This document shows positions 7,321 through 15,982 of a stretch of 64,000 nucleotides of DNA, piece by piece. The notes under the pieces were generated by a model that worked only from the letters and a program-made list of their open reading frames with translations, was not told where the DNA came from and ran no database searches. A program made the translations under genes and the position numbers. Location: the NCBI RefSeq assembly GCF_020524585.1, contig NZ_JAIVLK010000005.1, positions 62,001 through 126,000 of the forward strand, read 5' to 3'. The stretch's first letter is position 1, and each line of letters begins with the position of its first letter. This stretch comes from Celeribacter naphthalenivorans. GTDB taxonomy: Bacteria > Pseudomonadota > Alphaproteobacteria > Rhodobacterales > Rhodobacteraceae.

Positions 7321-8520
7321 ATGTCTCTTGCCAACGGCCGTCATTATCTCGCCATTCCGGGACCTTCCGTGATCCCCGATCCCGTGTTGCAGGCCATGCA
7401 TCGCCCGGCGCCGAACATTTACACCGGCGAGTTGGTGGAGCTGACCCACGGTCTGATCCCCGATCTCAAGACCATCGCCGGGACCTCTGGCCATGTGGCG
7501 CTTTATATCACCAATGGTCATGGCCTTTGGGAAGCCTCTCTCACCAATATGATTTCGCGCGGGGACAAGGTTCTGGTCTGTGTGACCGGCAATTTCGGCC
7601 ACGGCTGGGCCGATGTCGCGGCGCGTCTGGGCGCCAATGTGGAAATTCTCGACTTCGGCAAACAGGCCCCGGTCGATCCCGCCCGCCTCGAAGCGGCTTT
7701 GAAGGCCGATACCGCACATGAGATCAAGGTGGTGCTCGCCACCCATGTGGACACCGCGACCTCCGTGCGCAACGACATCGCCTCGATCCGCAAGGCCATC
7801 GACGCCGCCGGGCACCCTGCTGTCTTTGGGGTCGATTCCATTGCGTCTCTTGGCTGTGACCGGTTCAAAATGGACGCCTGGGGCGTCGATGTGATGATCG
7901 CGGCGTCGCAAAAGGGGCTGATGACGCCTCCGGGCATGGGGTTTGTCTGGTTCTCGGAGAAGGCCCGTCAGGAGGGGATGGGCAATGATCTGCGCACGCC
8001 CTATTGGGACTGGGAAACGCGGGCCAAGCCGGTGCATCTCTACGAATATTTCGACGGCACGCCGCCGACGCATCACCTGTATGGTCTGCGTCAGGCCGTC
8101 ACAATGATCTTGGACGAAGGTCTGGAAAACGTCTGGGCGCGGCATGAAACGCTGGCGCGGGCCTATTGGGCCGCCATCGAGACCTGGGGGCAGGGCGGTG
8201 AGCTGCGCTTTAACATCGCCGATCCGGCTTACCGCTCGCATGCGGTGTCGACGCTGAGCCTCGGCGCTGGCGACGGCACGCGGTTGCGCTCATGGCTGAC
8301 CGAGCATCTCGGGATCACCTTGGGGATTTCTTTGGGCTTTGGCGACATCGGCTCGCCCGAGGCTGACGGCTATTTCCGCATCGGTCACATGGGCCATATT
8401 AATGCGCATATGGTGCTGGGCATCATTGGCGCGATGGAAACAGGGTTTACGGCGCTCGATATTCCGCATGGCGAAGGCGGCTCTGTTGCAGCGGCCAAGC
8501 TCTTGGCCAGCCGAGTGTGA
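7321..8520 (+). CDS. Class V aminotransferase, serine-glyoxylate / alanine-glyoxylate type
   Basis: A 399-residue PLP enzyme of the SgaA/AGXT group. It starts with LAIPGPSVIPDPVLQAMHRP and has the VDSIASLG block and Lys198 in AASQKG, the expected PLP Schiff-base lysine. The C-terminus carries the expected GDIGSPEADGYFRIGHMGH. It likely transfers the amino group of L-serine (or alanine/aspartate) to glyoxylate, giving hydroxypyruvate and glycine, as in the serine cycle or photorespiration-like pathways. No other serine-cycle gene is in the window. It is a single-gene unit ending in a terminator at 8538-8558. Confidence 0.88.
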   Translation: MSLANGRHYLAIPGPSVIPDPVLQAMHRPAPNIYTGELVELTHGLIPDLKTIAGTSGHVALYITNGHGLWEASLTNMISRGDKVLVCVTGNFGHGWADVAARLGANVEILDFGKQAPVDPARLEAALKADTAHEIKVVLATHVDTATSVRNDIASIRKAIDAAGHPAVFGVDSIASLGCDRFKMDAWGVDVMIAASQKGLMTPPGMGFVWFSEKARQEGMGNDLRTPYWDWETRAKPVHLYEYFDGTPPTHHLYGLRQAVTMILDEGLENVWARHETLARAYWAAIETWGQGGELRFNIADPAYRSHAVSTLSLGAGDGTRLRSWLTEHLGITLGISLGFGDIGSPEADGYFRIGHMGHINAHMVLGIIGAMETGFTALDIPHGEGGSVAAAKLLASRV

Positions 8521-8537
8521 TCTTCACTTGTGATCTA

Positions 8538-8558
8538 GAGGGGCCTTCGGGCCCCTTT
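8538..8558 (+). terminator. Terminator after class V aminotransferase
   Basis: The stem GGGGCC-TTC-GGGCCCC is followed by TTTTTCTTC and lies 18 bp past the stop codon. Confidence 0.88.
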
Positions 8559-8622
8559 TTCTTCTGCTGTGATCAGGCCTTCCAGCATGTGAGGCGCAGG
8601 GCTTCGACCTCTCTCCCATGCG

Positions 8623-8648
8623 TTAACCTTAATCAGATTAACCTTAAT
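8623..8648. repeat. Two tandem TTAACCTTAAT elements
   Basis: TTAACCTTAAT occurs at 8623-8633 and 8638-8648, 15 bp apart, in the spacer between convergent genes. It resembles the TTAACC half-sites of the alphaproteobacterial cell-cycle regulator CtrA, but the spacing does not fit the usual TTAA-N7-TTAA. Its role is unclear. Confidence 0.35.
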
Positions 8649-8683
8649 GCGAGGCGAGGGGGCGTGGTGCAAAGTCTGGGGCG

Positions 8684-9787
8684 TTAGTCCAAATCCGCAA
8701 GCGCCAGAGGCAGACGCTCCGCGAAAATCTCGATCTCTTCGGGCAGCCCGACAGAGACGCGGATGCAGCGATCCAAGGGCGCCACGCCGGGCATGCGGAC
8801 AAAGACGCCACGGGCATCGAGTGCCTTGACCAGCGCCCGCGCATACTCGCCATCGCGGCCGCAATCCATCGTGACGAAATTCGTCGCCGACGGCAGTGGT
8901 GTCAAACCTGCCGATTGTGCGATTTGTGCAAGTCTTTCGCGGCCCTGTGTCACCTTTTCGTTGGTCTCAGCCAGATAGGCCTGATCCTCAAGCGCCGCCA
9001 AAGCCCCTGCCTGCGCCATCCGGTTCACGCCGAAATGGTTGCGGATTTTGTCAAAGCTCATGGCGATGTCACGATGCGCAATGCCATAGCCGACACGGGC
9101 GCCTGCCATGCCATAAGCCTTTGAAAAGGTGCGAAAGCGGATCACACGGGCGTTCGAAGTGTCGAGCGCTGGGCGGGTGCTCTCCGGTGCGAACTCGGTA
9201 TAGGCCTCGTCCAAGATCATCAGACAGCCCTCTGGCACGGCGTCAATCATCGCCTGCACGGTTTCCGCCCGATGCACAGATCCCATCGGATTGTTCGGAT
9301 TGGACAAGTAAACCAGCTTGGCGCCGACCTCTTTTGCCTTGGCAATCAGCGCCTCGGGGTCCTCAAAGTCGCCCTTATATGGCACGGTGTGCAGCACGCC
9401 GCCAAAGCCCGCGACATGGTAGTTGAACGTCGGATAAGAGCCCGCCGAGGTGACCACCGCATCGCCCGGACCGACATAGAGCCGGACAAGGTTGCCCAGA
9501 AGGCCGTCGATGCCTTCGCCGACGGTGATCTCATCTGCGTCAATGCCATGGTGCGCGGCCAAAGCCAGTCGCAAATTGCGATTTTCCGGTTCGCCATATT
9601 TCCAGACACCGCTCAGACTGTCGGCCATCGCCTCCAAGGCCTTCGGAGAGGGGCCAAAGGACAGCTCATTGGCGCCCAGACGGGCGTCGAAAGCCGTGCC
9701 ACGCAGCTCTTCCATGCGCTCTGGCGCGACGAAAGGCACGGTGGCGGGCAGGGATTGGGCGAGCGGGGTTTGGCGTGTGTCTGTCAT
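8684..9787 (-). CDS. PLP-dependent aminotransferase, histidinol-phosphate aminotransferase-like
   Basis: A 367-residue class I/II fold aminotransferase. Conserved blocks are LSNPNNPMGS, ILDEAYTEF and RTFSKAYGMAGARVGYG, whose lysine holds PLP; VSVGLPEE near the end contains a conserved region of HisC-like enzymes. It is HisC-like, but no histidine gene is adjacent, and such paralogues may act on aromatic or other amino acids. The start at MTDTRQ is chosen because CAGGAAGCCGGT precedes it; an in-frame ATG 54 nt upstream is weaker. It is divergent from the enoyl-CoA hydratase gene with 99 bp between starts. Confidence 0.82.
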   Translation of the reverse strand: MTDTRQTPLAQSLPATVPFVAPERMEELRGTAFDARLGANELSFGPSPKALEAMADSLSGVWKYGEPENRNLRLALAAHHGIDADEITVGEGIDGLLGNLVRLYVGPGDAVVTSAGSYPTFNYHVAGFGGVLHTVPYKGDFEDPEALIAKAKEVGAKLVYLSNPNNPMGSVHRAETVQAMIDAVPEGCLMILDEAYTEFAPESTRPALDTSNARVIRFRTFSKAYGMAGARVGYGIAHRDIAMSFDKIRNHFGVNRMAQAGALAALEDQAYLAETNEKVTQGRERLAQIAQSAGLTPLPSATNFVTMDCGRDGEYARALVKALDARGVFVRMPGVAPLDRCIRVSVGLPEEIEIFAERLPLALADLD

Positions 9788-9886
9788 ACCGGCTTCCTGC
9801 CCCAAAGCGCGGGGGCGCGCAAGCGCCGCAACGTCAGACATGACGGATTTGCGCGTGTTGATAATGTGGGCGCAGGAGGACCCGCC

Positions 9887-10669
9887 ATGACCGTCATGCT
9901 CGAGATCAAAGACCACATCGCCCATCTGACCCTCAATCGCCCCGACAAGATGAACGCGGTGACCGAAGGCATGATTGTTGATCTTCTGGCGCATGTGGCG
10001 GCGATTGCCTCCTCAAACGCTCGTGTCGTTTTGCTTTCGGGCGCGGGCAAGGCCTTTTGCGCCGGGCTTGATACTTCGAATTTCCAACGCTTCCTGGCCG
10101 AAGATCTGGATCAACTCGTGATGGAGCGCACCCATGGCGACGCGAACGCGTTTCAGGCCTTCTCTCTCGCACTCTACGATCTGCCGATCCCGGTGATTGC
10201 CGCGATCAACGGTCCCTGTTTCGGCGCGGGCATGCAGTTGGCCATTGCCGCCGACATGCGTGTCGCGTCCCCCGAAGCTCACCTGTCGATCATGGAGATG
10301 AAATGGGGGCTGATCCCGGACATGGGCGGGATGATACTTTTCCCGCGCGTGCTGAGATCAGATGTGCTGCGGCTGCTGACCTATACCAATGACATCGTCC
10401 CTGCCGACCGCGCGGCAGAACTGGGCCTCGTCACCGAAGTGGCCGAAGACGCGCACAGGCGCGCCTTGGAGATCGCCACCACCATCGCCAGCAAAAGCCC
10501 CTCTGCTATGCGCGCCGCCAAGCGGTTGATCGACACGGCGGAAACCTCGCAGGATCGTGCGCATGTCCTCATGGAGGAAAGCCGCGCACAGCGGGCGTTG
10601 ATCGGCACGAAAGATCAGATGGAAAGCGTCATGGCACAGATGCAGGGCCGCGCGGCCAAATACGACTGA
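9887..10669 (+). CDS. Enoyl-CoA hydratase/isomerase family protein (crotonase fold)
   Basis: 260 residues. The crotonase oxyanion-hole region LSGAGKAFCAGLDTSNF and the INGPCFGAGMQLAIAADMRVAS block are present. In the second block the usual active-site glutamates are not obvious, so the precise reaction (hydratase, isomerase or other) is open. The family acts on acyl-CoA thioesters in fatty-acid or amino-acid breakdown. GCAGGAGGACCCGCC before the ATG marks the start. It is divergent from the HisC-like gene and convergent with valS across a shared hairpin. Confidence 0.85.
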   Translation: MTVMLEIKDHIAHLTLNRPDKMNAVTEGMIVDLLAHVAAIASSNARVVLLSGAGKAFCAGLDTSNFQRFLAEDLDQLVMERTHGDANAFQAFSLALYDLPIPVIAAINGPCFGAGMQLAIAADMRVASPEAHLSIMEMKWGLIPDMGGMILFPRVLRSDVLRLLTYTNDIVPADRAAELGLVTEVAEDAHRRALEIATTIASKSPSAMRAAKRLIDTAETSQDRAHVLMEESRAQRALIGTKDQMESVMAQMQGRAAKYD

Positions 10670-10693
10670 GCCCCGTGTTTCCTTTGCTGCTCT

Positions 10694-10740
10694 AAATACT
10701 CAAAAGGCCCGCCGGTGTGGCGAGCCTTTCATGAGTATTT
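10694..10740. terminator. Bidirectional terminator between enoyl-CoA hydratase gene and valS
   Basis: A long dyad: AAATACTCA-AAAGGC-CCGCC, loop, GGCG-A-GCCTTT-CA-TGAGTATTT. It lies between two convergent stop codons (10669 and 10756). The outer arms are copies of a TGAGTATTT motif that recurs elsewhere in the window. Confidence 0.85.
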
Positions 10741-10755
10741 TGACCAAGAAAAAGA

Positions 10756-13700
10756 TCAGGCGATCTCGGAGAGGCGCGCGAGTGCGGCCTTGAGTTTGCC
10801 CTCTTCCTCTTCGCGGGCGGCGAGGTTTTCCTGCGCCTCGGCGACGACCTCTTCGGGCGCGCTGTCCACGAATTTCGGGTTGTTCAGCCGACCGCGCAGA
10901 CCGCCCAGCTCTTTGGCCAATTTGCCCAAAGCTTTTTCCAGACGCGCCTTTTCCTCGGCGATGTCGATCACGCCTTCGAGGGGTAGGGCGAAGGTGCCGC
11001 CCGCCACAGAAATGGTGATCGCGCCTTTCGGCATTGCACCTTCGGAGAGGCTGTCGAGGCGGGCGAGTTTCATGATCATCGCTTCGTTGTTGGCCCAGGC
11101 GGTTTTGCCCGCCTCGTTCAGCTCGACCTGCACCATCGGGATTTTGAGACCCGCAGGGACGTGGACCTCGGCGCGCGAGGACCGGATGCTCTCGATCAGG
11201 TCGATCACCCAGTTCATTTCCGCATCGGCCTCCGCGTCAATCAGATCGGAGGACAGCTCCGGCCAATCGGTGAGCGCAAGCATGCCACGACCCGGTTTGA
11301 TCGTGCCCCAAAGCTCTTCGGTGATGAAGGGCATGATCGGGTGCAGCATGACGAGTGCCTGATCGAGGACCCAGCCCATGGTCTGACGGGTCTCGGCCTT
11401 GGTCGCCTCATCGCCATCGTAAAACAGCGGCTTCGACAGTTCGACATACCAGTCACAGAGCTTGCCCCAGACAAAGGCATAGAGCGCATTGGCTGCATCG
11501 TTAAACCGGTATTCCTCGAAGGCGGTGTTGACCTCAGAGAGCACCTTGGCGGTTTCGCCGATGATCCATTTGTTGACGGTCGCGCTGGGCGTCGGGATGA
11601 CACCCGGCTCATAGGCCTCAAACACCTCGTTCATCTCGGCAAAGCGCGCGGCGTTCCAGATCTTTGTGGTGAAGTTCCGGTAGCCTTTGATGCGGTCGAC
11701 GGAGAGTTTGAGCACACCACCGATGGAGGCCATGGAGGCATTGGTAAAGCGCAGCGCATCGGCGCCGTATTCGTCGATGATCTCCAGCGGGTCGATGACG
11801 TTGCCGGTGGTTTTCGACATCTTCTTGCCCTTCTCGTCGCGGACGAGCTGGTGCAAATAGATGGTGTGGAACGGGATTTCGTCCACCACGGCAAGTTGCA
11901 TCATCATCATCCGGGCGACCCAGAAGAACAGGATGTCAAAGCCCGTGACCAAGACATCGGTCGGGAAATATTTCGACGTGCTCTCGTCCCAATTCGGCCA
12001 GCCCAGCGTGCCGATCGGCCAGAGGCCGGAAGAGAACCAGGTGTCGAGAACGTCCGGGTCACGCCACACCGGGTAGACCAGTTTGGTCGGGTCCTGGGTG
12101 ACGTTATATTGCGCGAGGCCTTCGGCGAAGGCTTCGATGCCTGCTTGGCGATCTGCGACCTCAATGACGCGGCAGTGGTTCAGCGGCGTCGGCAGGTTGT
12201 CCATATCAGCGAAGAATTTCGCATGCACGGCGTCGAAGTCCGACGCGCAGTGGTGGACGGAACCGGCGTGCAACATGCCGCCCTCCGTCAGAAGTCGCAT
12301 GAGTTCGACCTCATCCAAAGCGCCATCGCCCTCGTCGTCTTTGAAGTTCGGCGCGGAGAGATCGAGGCCGTACCAGACAGGGATCTGATGCCCCCACCAG
12401 AGCTGACGCGAAATACACCAGGGTTCGATGTTCTCGAGCCAGTGGTAGTAGGTCTTCTCGCCGCTTTCCGGCATGATTTTTGTGCGGCCAGAGCGCACAG
12501 CGTCCAGCGCGGGGCCGACAACTTTCTCGGCGTCCACATACCATTGATCGGTCAGCATCGGCTCGATCACGACTTTGGAGCGGTCGCCGAAAGGCTGCAT
12601 GATCGGTTTGTCTTCGACATAGGGGACGGTCTCGGTCACCTCGGACTCATTGCCGTCCTCGTCTTTGACCTTCTTGGTCACCGTGGTCATCACGGCGAGG
12701 CCTTCACCGTTGATCTCGGACACAACGGCCTTGCGCGCCTCGAAGCGGTCGAGACCACGCAGGTGATCCGGCACAAGGTTGATCGTGTCGACTTCGGCCT
12801 CGGTAAACGGTTTGCCCGCGAGGATTTCCGCGGCCAGAAGGGCGCTGTCCTCATAGGACAACCCGTCGGCGCGCATCGCGCCTTTGGTGTCCATCAGGCG
12901 GTACATCGGCAAGTTGCCACGTTTCGCGACCTGATAGTCGTTGAAATCATGCGCACCGGTGATTTTCACTGCACCGGAGCCGAAATTCATATCCGGGTAG
13001 TCGTCGGTGATGATCGGGATCAGGCGGCGATGCTCTTTCGGGCCGACCGGGATTTCGCAGAGCTTGCCGACGATGGGCGCATAGCGTTCATCATCCGGGT
13101 GCACTGCGACGGCACCGTCGCCCAGCATGGTTTCGGGGCGCGTCGTGGCGATGGAAATGTAGTCGCGCTCCTCTTCGACGATGACATTGCCGTCCTCGTC
13201 CTTCTCCACATAGGTGTAGGTCTCACCACCCGCGAGCGGGTATTTGAAGTGCCACATATGGCCCGCAACTTCGATGTTCTCGACTTCGAGATCGGAGATC
13301 GCTGTTTCGAAATGCGGGTCCCAGTTCACAAGCCGTTTGCCGCGATAAATCAAGCCCTTGTCGTACATGTCGACAAAGACCTTGATCACGGCGTCATGGA
13401 AATTCGGGCTGTTTTCATGGCCGATGCGCGGATCACCCGGCGCGCCGGCCATGGTGAAAGCGTTGCGCGACCAGTCGCACGACGACCCAAGACGTTTGAG
13501 CTGGTTGATGATCGTGGCGCCGTATTTGCCCTTCCACTCCCAAACCTTCTCGATGAAGGCGTCGCGGCCCAATTCGGCACGCGACGGCTGGCCGGTTTTG
13601 GCAAGCTCTTTTTCAACCATCAACTGCGTGGCGATGCCCGCATGGTCCTGACCCGGCTGCCAGAGTGTGTCAAAGCCGCGCATCCGGTGCCAGCGCACCA

Positions 13701-13893
13701 AAATATCCTGAATGGTGTTGTTGAACGCGTGTCCGACGTGCAAAGCGCCCGTGACGTTGGGCGGCGGGATCATGATGGTAAAGGTCTCGTCGCGGCTCTT
13801 GTTGGCCCCGGCCTTGAAGGCGCCCGCCTTTTCCCATTCCGCATAGATGCGGGCTTCCGCCTCATGTGCGTCGAATGTCTTTTCCATCGCCAT
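10756..13893 (-). CDS. valS: Valyl-tRNA synthetase
   Basis: A 1045-residue class Ia synthetase that charges tRNA-Val and edits misactivated threonine. The HIGH motif appears in [16 protein letters not shown] near residue 45 and the KMSKS motif as [13 protein letters not shown]. The C-terminus ends in the expected coiled-coil arm ([20 protein letters not shown]...), rich in Glu, Lys, Arg and Leu. It is longer than E. coli ValS (951 residues) because of acidic insertions such as [16 protein letters not shown] and [15 protein letters not shown], which are typical of alphaproteobacterial enzymes. An ATG two codons downstream could also be the start. Confidence 0.97.
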   Translation of the reverse strand: MAMEKTFDAHEAEARIYAEWEKAGAFKAGANKSRDETFTIMIPPPNVTGALHVGHAFNNTIQDILVRWHRMRGFDTLWQPGQDHAGIATQLMVEKELAKTGQPSRAELGRDAFIEKVWEWKGKYGATIINQLKRLGSSCDWSRNAFTMAGAPGDPRIGHENSPNFHDAVIKVFVDMYDKGLIYRGKRLVNWDPHFETAISDLEVENIEVAGHMWHFKYPLAGGETYTYVEKDEDGNVIVEEERDYISIATTRPETMLGDGAVAVHPDDERYAPIVGKLCEIPVGPKEHRRLIPIITDDYPDMNFGSGAVKITGAHDFNDYQVAKRGNLPMYRLMDTKGAMRADGLSYEDSALLAAEILAGKPFTEAEVDTINLVPDHLRGLDRFEARKAVVSEINGEGLAVMTTVTKKVKDEDGNESEVTETVPYVEDKPIMQPFGDRSKVVIEPMLTDQWYVDAEKVVGPALDAVRSGRTKIMPESGEKTYYHWLENIEPWCISRQLWWGHQIPVWYGLDLSAPNFKDDEGDGALDEVELMRLLTEGGMLHAGSVHHCASDFDAVHAKFFADMDNLPTPLNHCRVIEVADRQAGIEAFAEGLAQYNVTQDPTKLVYPVWRDPDVLDTWFSSGLWPIGTLGWPNWDESTSKYFPTDVLVTGFDILFFWVARMMMMQLAVVDEIPFHTIYLHQLVRDEKGKKMSKTTGNVIDPLEIIDEYGADALRFTNASMASIGGVLKLSVDRIKGYRNFTTKIWNAARFAEMNEVFEAYEPGVIPTPSATVNKWIIGETAKVLSEVNTAFEEYRFNDAANALYAFVWGKLCDWYVELSKPLFYDGDEATKAETRQTMGWVLDQALVMLHPIMPFITEELWGTIKPGRGMLALTDWPELSSDLIDAEADAEMNWVIDLIESIRSSRAEVHVPAGLKIPMVQVELNEAGKTAWANNEAMIMKLARLDSLSEGAMPKGAITISVAGGTFALPLEGVIDIAEEKARLEKALGKLAKELGGLRGRLNNPKFVDSAPEEVVAEAQENLAAREEEEGKLKAALARLSEIA

Positions 13894-14082
13894 TTTATGT
13901 CTCGCTCAGTCGGATTTCGTTCGGTTCTTTTCGTCCCGGGATGTTTAGCCTGTGCGCGGATGAAGGAAAAGGGCGAAAGACCGGAGGGGCGGCGGCGAGA
14001 AAGCGTCGCAGGCGGGCGAAATTTGACCTGATGTTAACGGCTGTCGTGCAAACAGCTCCTCGGAAGAAGAGAGGAGAGCCCC

Positions 14083-15234
14083 ATGAGCGGGACGCCATCG
14101 CGTCTAGAGAGACTGGCCGACCGGATGAGCCGCAGTGCCTGGCATAATGGCGTGGCCTTGTCGCTTTATGATCGCGAAACCGGGCGGGAAACCCATGTCG
14201 GCGGCGGCGCGTTGGACAAACGCACGCCCTATTTTGCGACGGGGGTGACCAAACTCTTTGTGACGGCGATCCTCTTGCAGCTCTGCGAAGAGGAGAAAAT
14301 CGACCTCGATGCGCCTTTTCTGCGTTACATCGGGGATCGGACGCCGTTTCTGGATTTGCACGTGAAAGAGGGCGTGGATCGTACCGATCAGGTCACGATC
14401 AAGCATCTGATGTCGCACACCTCCGGATTTGGCGATTATTTTCTTCTGAAATATCAGGCGCGTGCGCTCAAGCATCAGGTCGCCGAGGGGGTCGATAGCT
14501 CCTGGGGGTTCGAGGATGTGTTGCTGCGTGCCCGCTCGCACGGCGCTGTTTTCGCACCGGGAGAGGGCACGCGGGCCAGTTACACCGACACGAATTTTCA
14601 CATCCTCGGGCGTGTGATCGAAGAGATCGAGGGCATGAGCTTTGCCCGCGCCGTGCAAACCCGCATTGCGGACCGGCTCGGGCTTCGGGCCACTTATGTC
14701 TATTGCGATCCCTCCGATCATCGGCCCGTAGACCCGATGTCGCGGAGCCGCGAAATCCATGTGCCGCGCACTCTGGCGTCGTTTCAGGCCGATGGCGGCA
14801 TCGTGACGACCTCGCGCGAGTCCATGGTCTTCGCGCGTGGCTTTTTCGAGGGCTATCTCTTCGACAAACGGGTCTTGCCGCGGCTTTATAGCTGGCGGCC
14901 CATCGTGTTTTCGGCGGAATATGGCGCGGGGCTGATGCATATGCAGTTGCCCTGGTGGATGACCGTGCCCTATCGGTTGCGCTATTGCCTCATGGACCTG
15001 TTCCGTGCGCCGCCACGTCTGATCGGGCATATCGGTCGGGGCTCGGTCTGTTTCTATGCGCCCGATGAGGGGGTCTATGTGGCGGGGACGGTCAATCAAC
15101 TCAATGATCCGGCGCGCGGGTTGGTGTTTGCCATGCGTGGCGTCGAAGAGGTGGCGGGGCGTATCCGGTCGCAACAGATGCGTGACGCGCGCCTGCATCC
15201 CATGCAAAACACGCCTGCCGCACCGCGCCACTGA
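14083..15234 (+). CDS. Beta-lactamase-fold serine hydrolase-like protein with altered SxxK
   Basis: 383 residues of the class C beta-lactamase/DD-peptidase/esterase (PF00144) type. The block IKHLMSHTSGFGDY, the second catalytic motif in YTDTNFHILGRVIEE and an HxG-type motif IGHIGRGS are all recognisable. At the first motif, however, the sequence is YFATGVTKLFVTA: the position three before the lysine, normally the nucleophilic serine of SxxK, is Gly54 (Lys57 is kept). It may be a non-catalytic relative or may use a neighbouring threonine. It has no signal peptide, so it is probably cytoplasmic. AGGAGAGCCCC before the ATG supports the start. Confidence 0.85.
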   Translation: MSGTPSRLERLADRMSRSAWHNGVALSLYDRETGRETHVGGGALDKRTPYFATGVTKLFVTAILLQLCEEEKIDLDAPFLRYIGDRTPFLDLHVKEGVDRTDQVTIKHLMSHTSGFGDYFLLKYQARALKHQVAEGVDSSWGFEDVLLRARSHGAVFAPGEGTRASYTDTNFHILGRVIEEIEGMSFARAVQTRIADRLGLRATYVYCDPSDHRPVDPMSRSREIHVPRTLASFQADGGIVTTSRESMVFARGFFEGYLFDKRVLPRLYSWRPIVFSAEYGAGLMHMQLPWWMTVPYRLRYCLMDLFRAPPRLIGHIGRGSVCFYAPDEGVYVAGTVNQLNDPARGLVFAMRGVEEVAGRIRSQQMRDARLHPMQNTPAAPRH

Positions 15235-15252
15235 TCGACGTTCAAAGTGCGA

Positions 15253-15684
15253 TCAAATGGAGCGGTCGAATTTCACCGAGAGATGGATGAGGCTTTCGAT
15301 GTCCTGCACGCCGGTGATGCCATTGATCTGATCGAGGGTCTGGTCGATCTCTTCTGTTGTCTCGCAGGAGATTTGCGCGATCAGATCGACACGCCCGGTC
15401 GAGGTCGCGACCATCTCCACCTCCGGCAATGCCTTGAGTTTCGTCACCACCGAGGCCGAGGTGCGGGGTTCGACCTGGATGAGCACCGTCGCCTTGATCC
15501 GCCGTGCCAGCGCCACATCGCCAAGTTTGATCGTATAGCCCGCGATGATGCCCGTGGTCTCCAACCGCTCAAGGCGCGCCTGCACGGTCGAACGCGCCAC
15601 TTTGAACCGGCGCGCGAGTCGCGACACGGAGGTCGAGGAATCGGCGGCCAGTGCCATCAGAATCTTGTTGTCGAGATCGTCCAT
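15253..15684 (-). CDS. Lrp/AsnC family transcriptional regulator
   Basis: 143 residues: N-terminal winged helix (MDDLDNKILMALAADSSTS...LARRFKVARSTVQARLERLE), then the RAM ligand domain with LPEVEMVATSTGRVDLIAQI. Such regulators bind an amino acid and control a nearby transport or metabolic gene. It is divergent from ornithine decarboxylase across a 298-bp space containing an inverted repeat, so ornithine or a related amino acid may be the ligand and that decarboxylase a target; this is inference. GGGAGACGATT before ATG fixes the start; a longer frame 60 nt upstream lacks support. Confidence 0.9.
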   Translation of the reverse strand: MDDLDNKILMALAADSSTSVSRLARRFKVARSTVQARLERLETTGIIAGYTIKLGDVALARRIKATVLIQVEPRTSASVVTKLKALPEVEMVATSTGRVDLIAQISCETTEEIDQTLDQINGITGVQDIESLIHLSVKFDRSI

Positions 15685-15753
15685 AATCGTCTCCCAAGGC
15701 GCAGGAGGCGGGCCGGACAGCCCGTCAAATCTGCGCCATGTCAATTTGACCGA

Positions 15754-15770
15754 TCATTTCGTCAGAATGA
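15754..15770. promoter_or_regulatory. Candidate operator between lrp-like gene and ornithine decarboxylase
   Basis: TCATT-TCGTCAG-AATGA is a perfect 5-bp dyad with a 7-nt centre, 70 bp upstream of the Lrp-like start and 213 bp upstream of the decarboxylase. Its size and place fit an Lrp/AsnC-type site controlling the divergon. It is unproven. Confidence 0.35.
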
Positions 15771-15861
15771 CCGGCATTCCGCATGATTTTACCCTTTCGA
15801 ACGGCAAAATCAACACGCATATAGCGATCATTGATTTACAGGATCAAAGGGCGGTCGAGAC

Positions 15862-15943
15862 CCCCGGGAGACCCCGGACGACCTGCACCTGGCCTGGTTC
15901 GGATTCACCGCGTAAGCGCAATCCCAACCGGACTTTTCCCGGG
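15862..15943 (+). ncRNA. Structured 5' leader of ornithine decarboxylase (speF-leader candidate)
   Basis: Outer pairing is CCCGGGA (15862-15868) with TCCCGGG (15937-15943). Inside is a long hairpin: GGTT (15896-15899) with AACC (15926-15929), GGATT (15901-15905) with AATCC (15920-15924), and CGC-GTAA-GCG closing on a GNRA-type tetraloop. It ends 39 nt before the start codon. An RNA motif called speF is known upstream of ornithine decarboxylases in alphaproteobacteria, and this leader is in the right place. I cannot align it to that model from memory, so the assignment is tentative while the folding is clear. Confidence 0.6.
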
Positions 15944-15982
15944 CAAGATGTGGCTGCGCTCTGTTGGTAAAGGACGACACCA

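Noticed and set aside
11161-14031. A 956-codon open frame on the plus strand opposite valS
   Set aside because: Same cause as above; ValRS on the minus strand has all its motifs and the antisense product looks like no protein.
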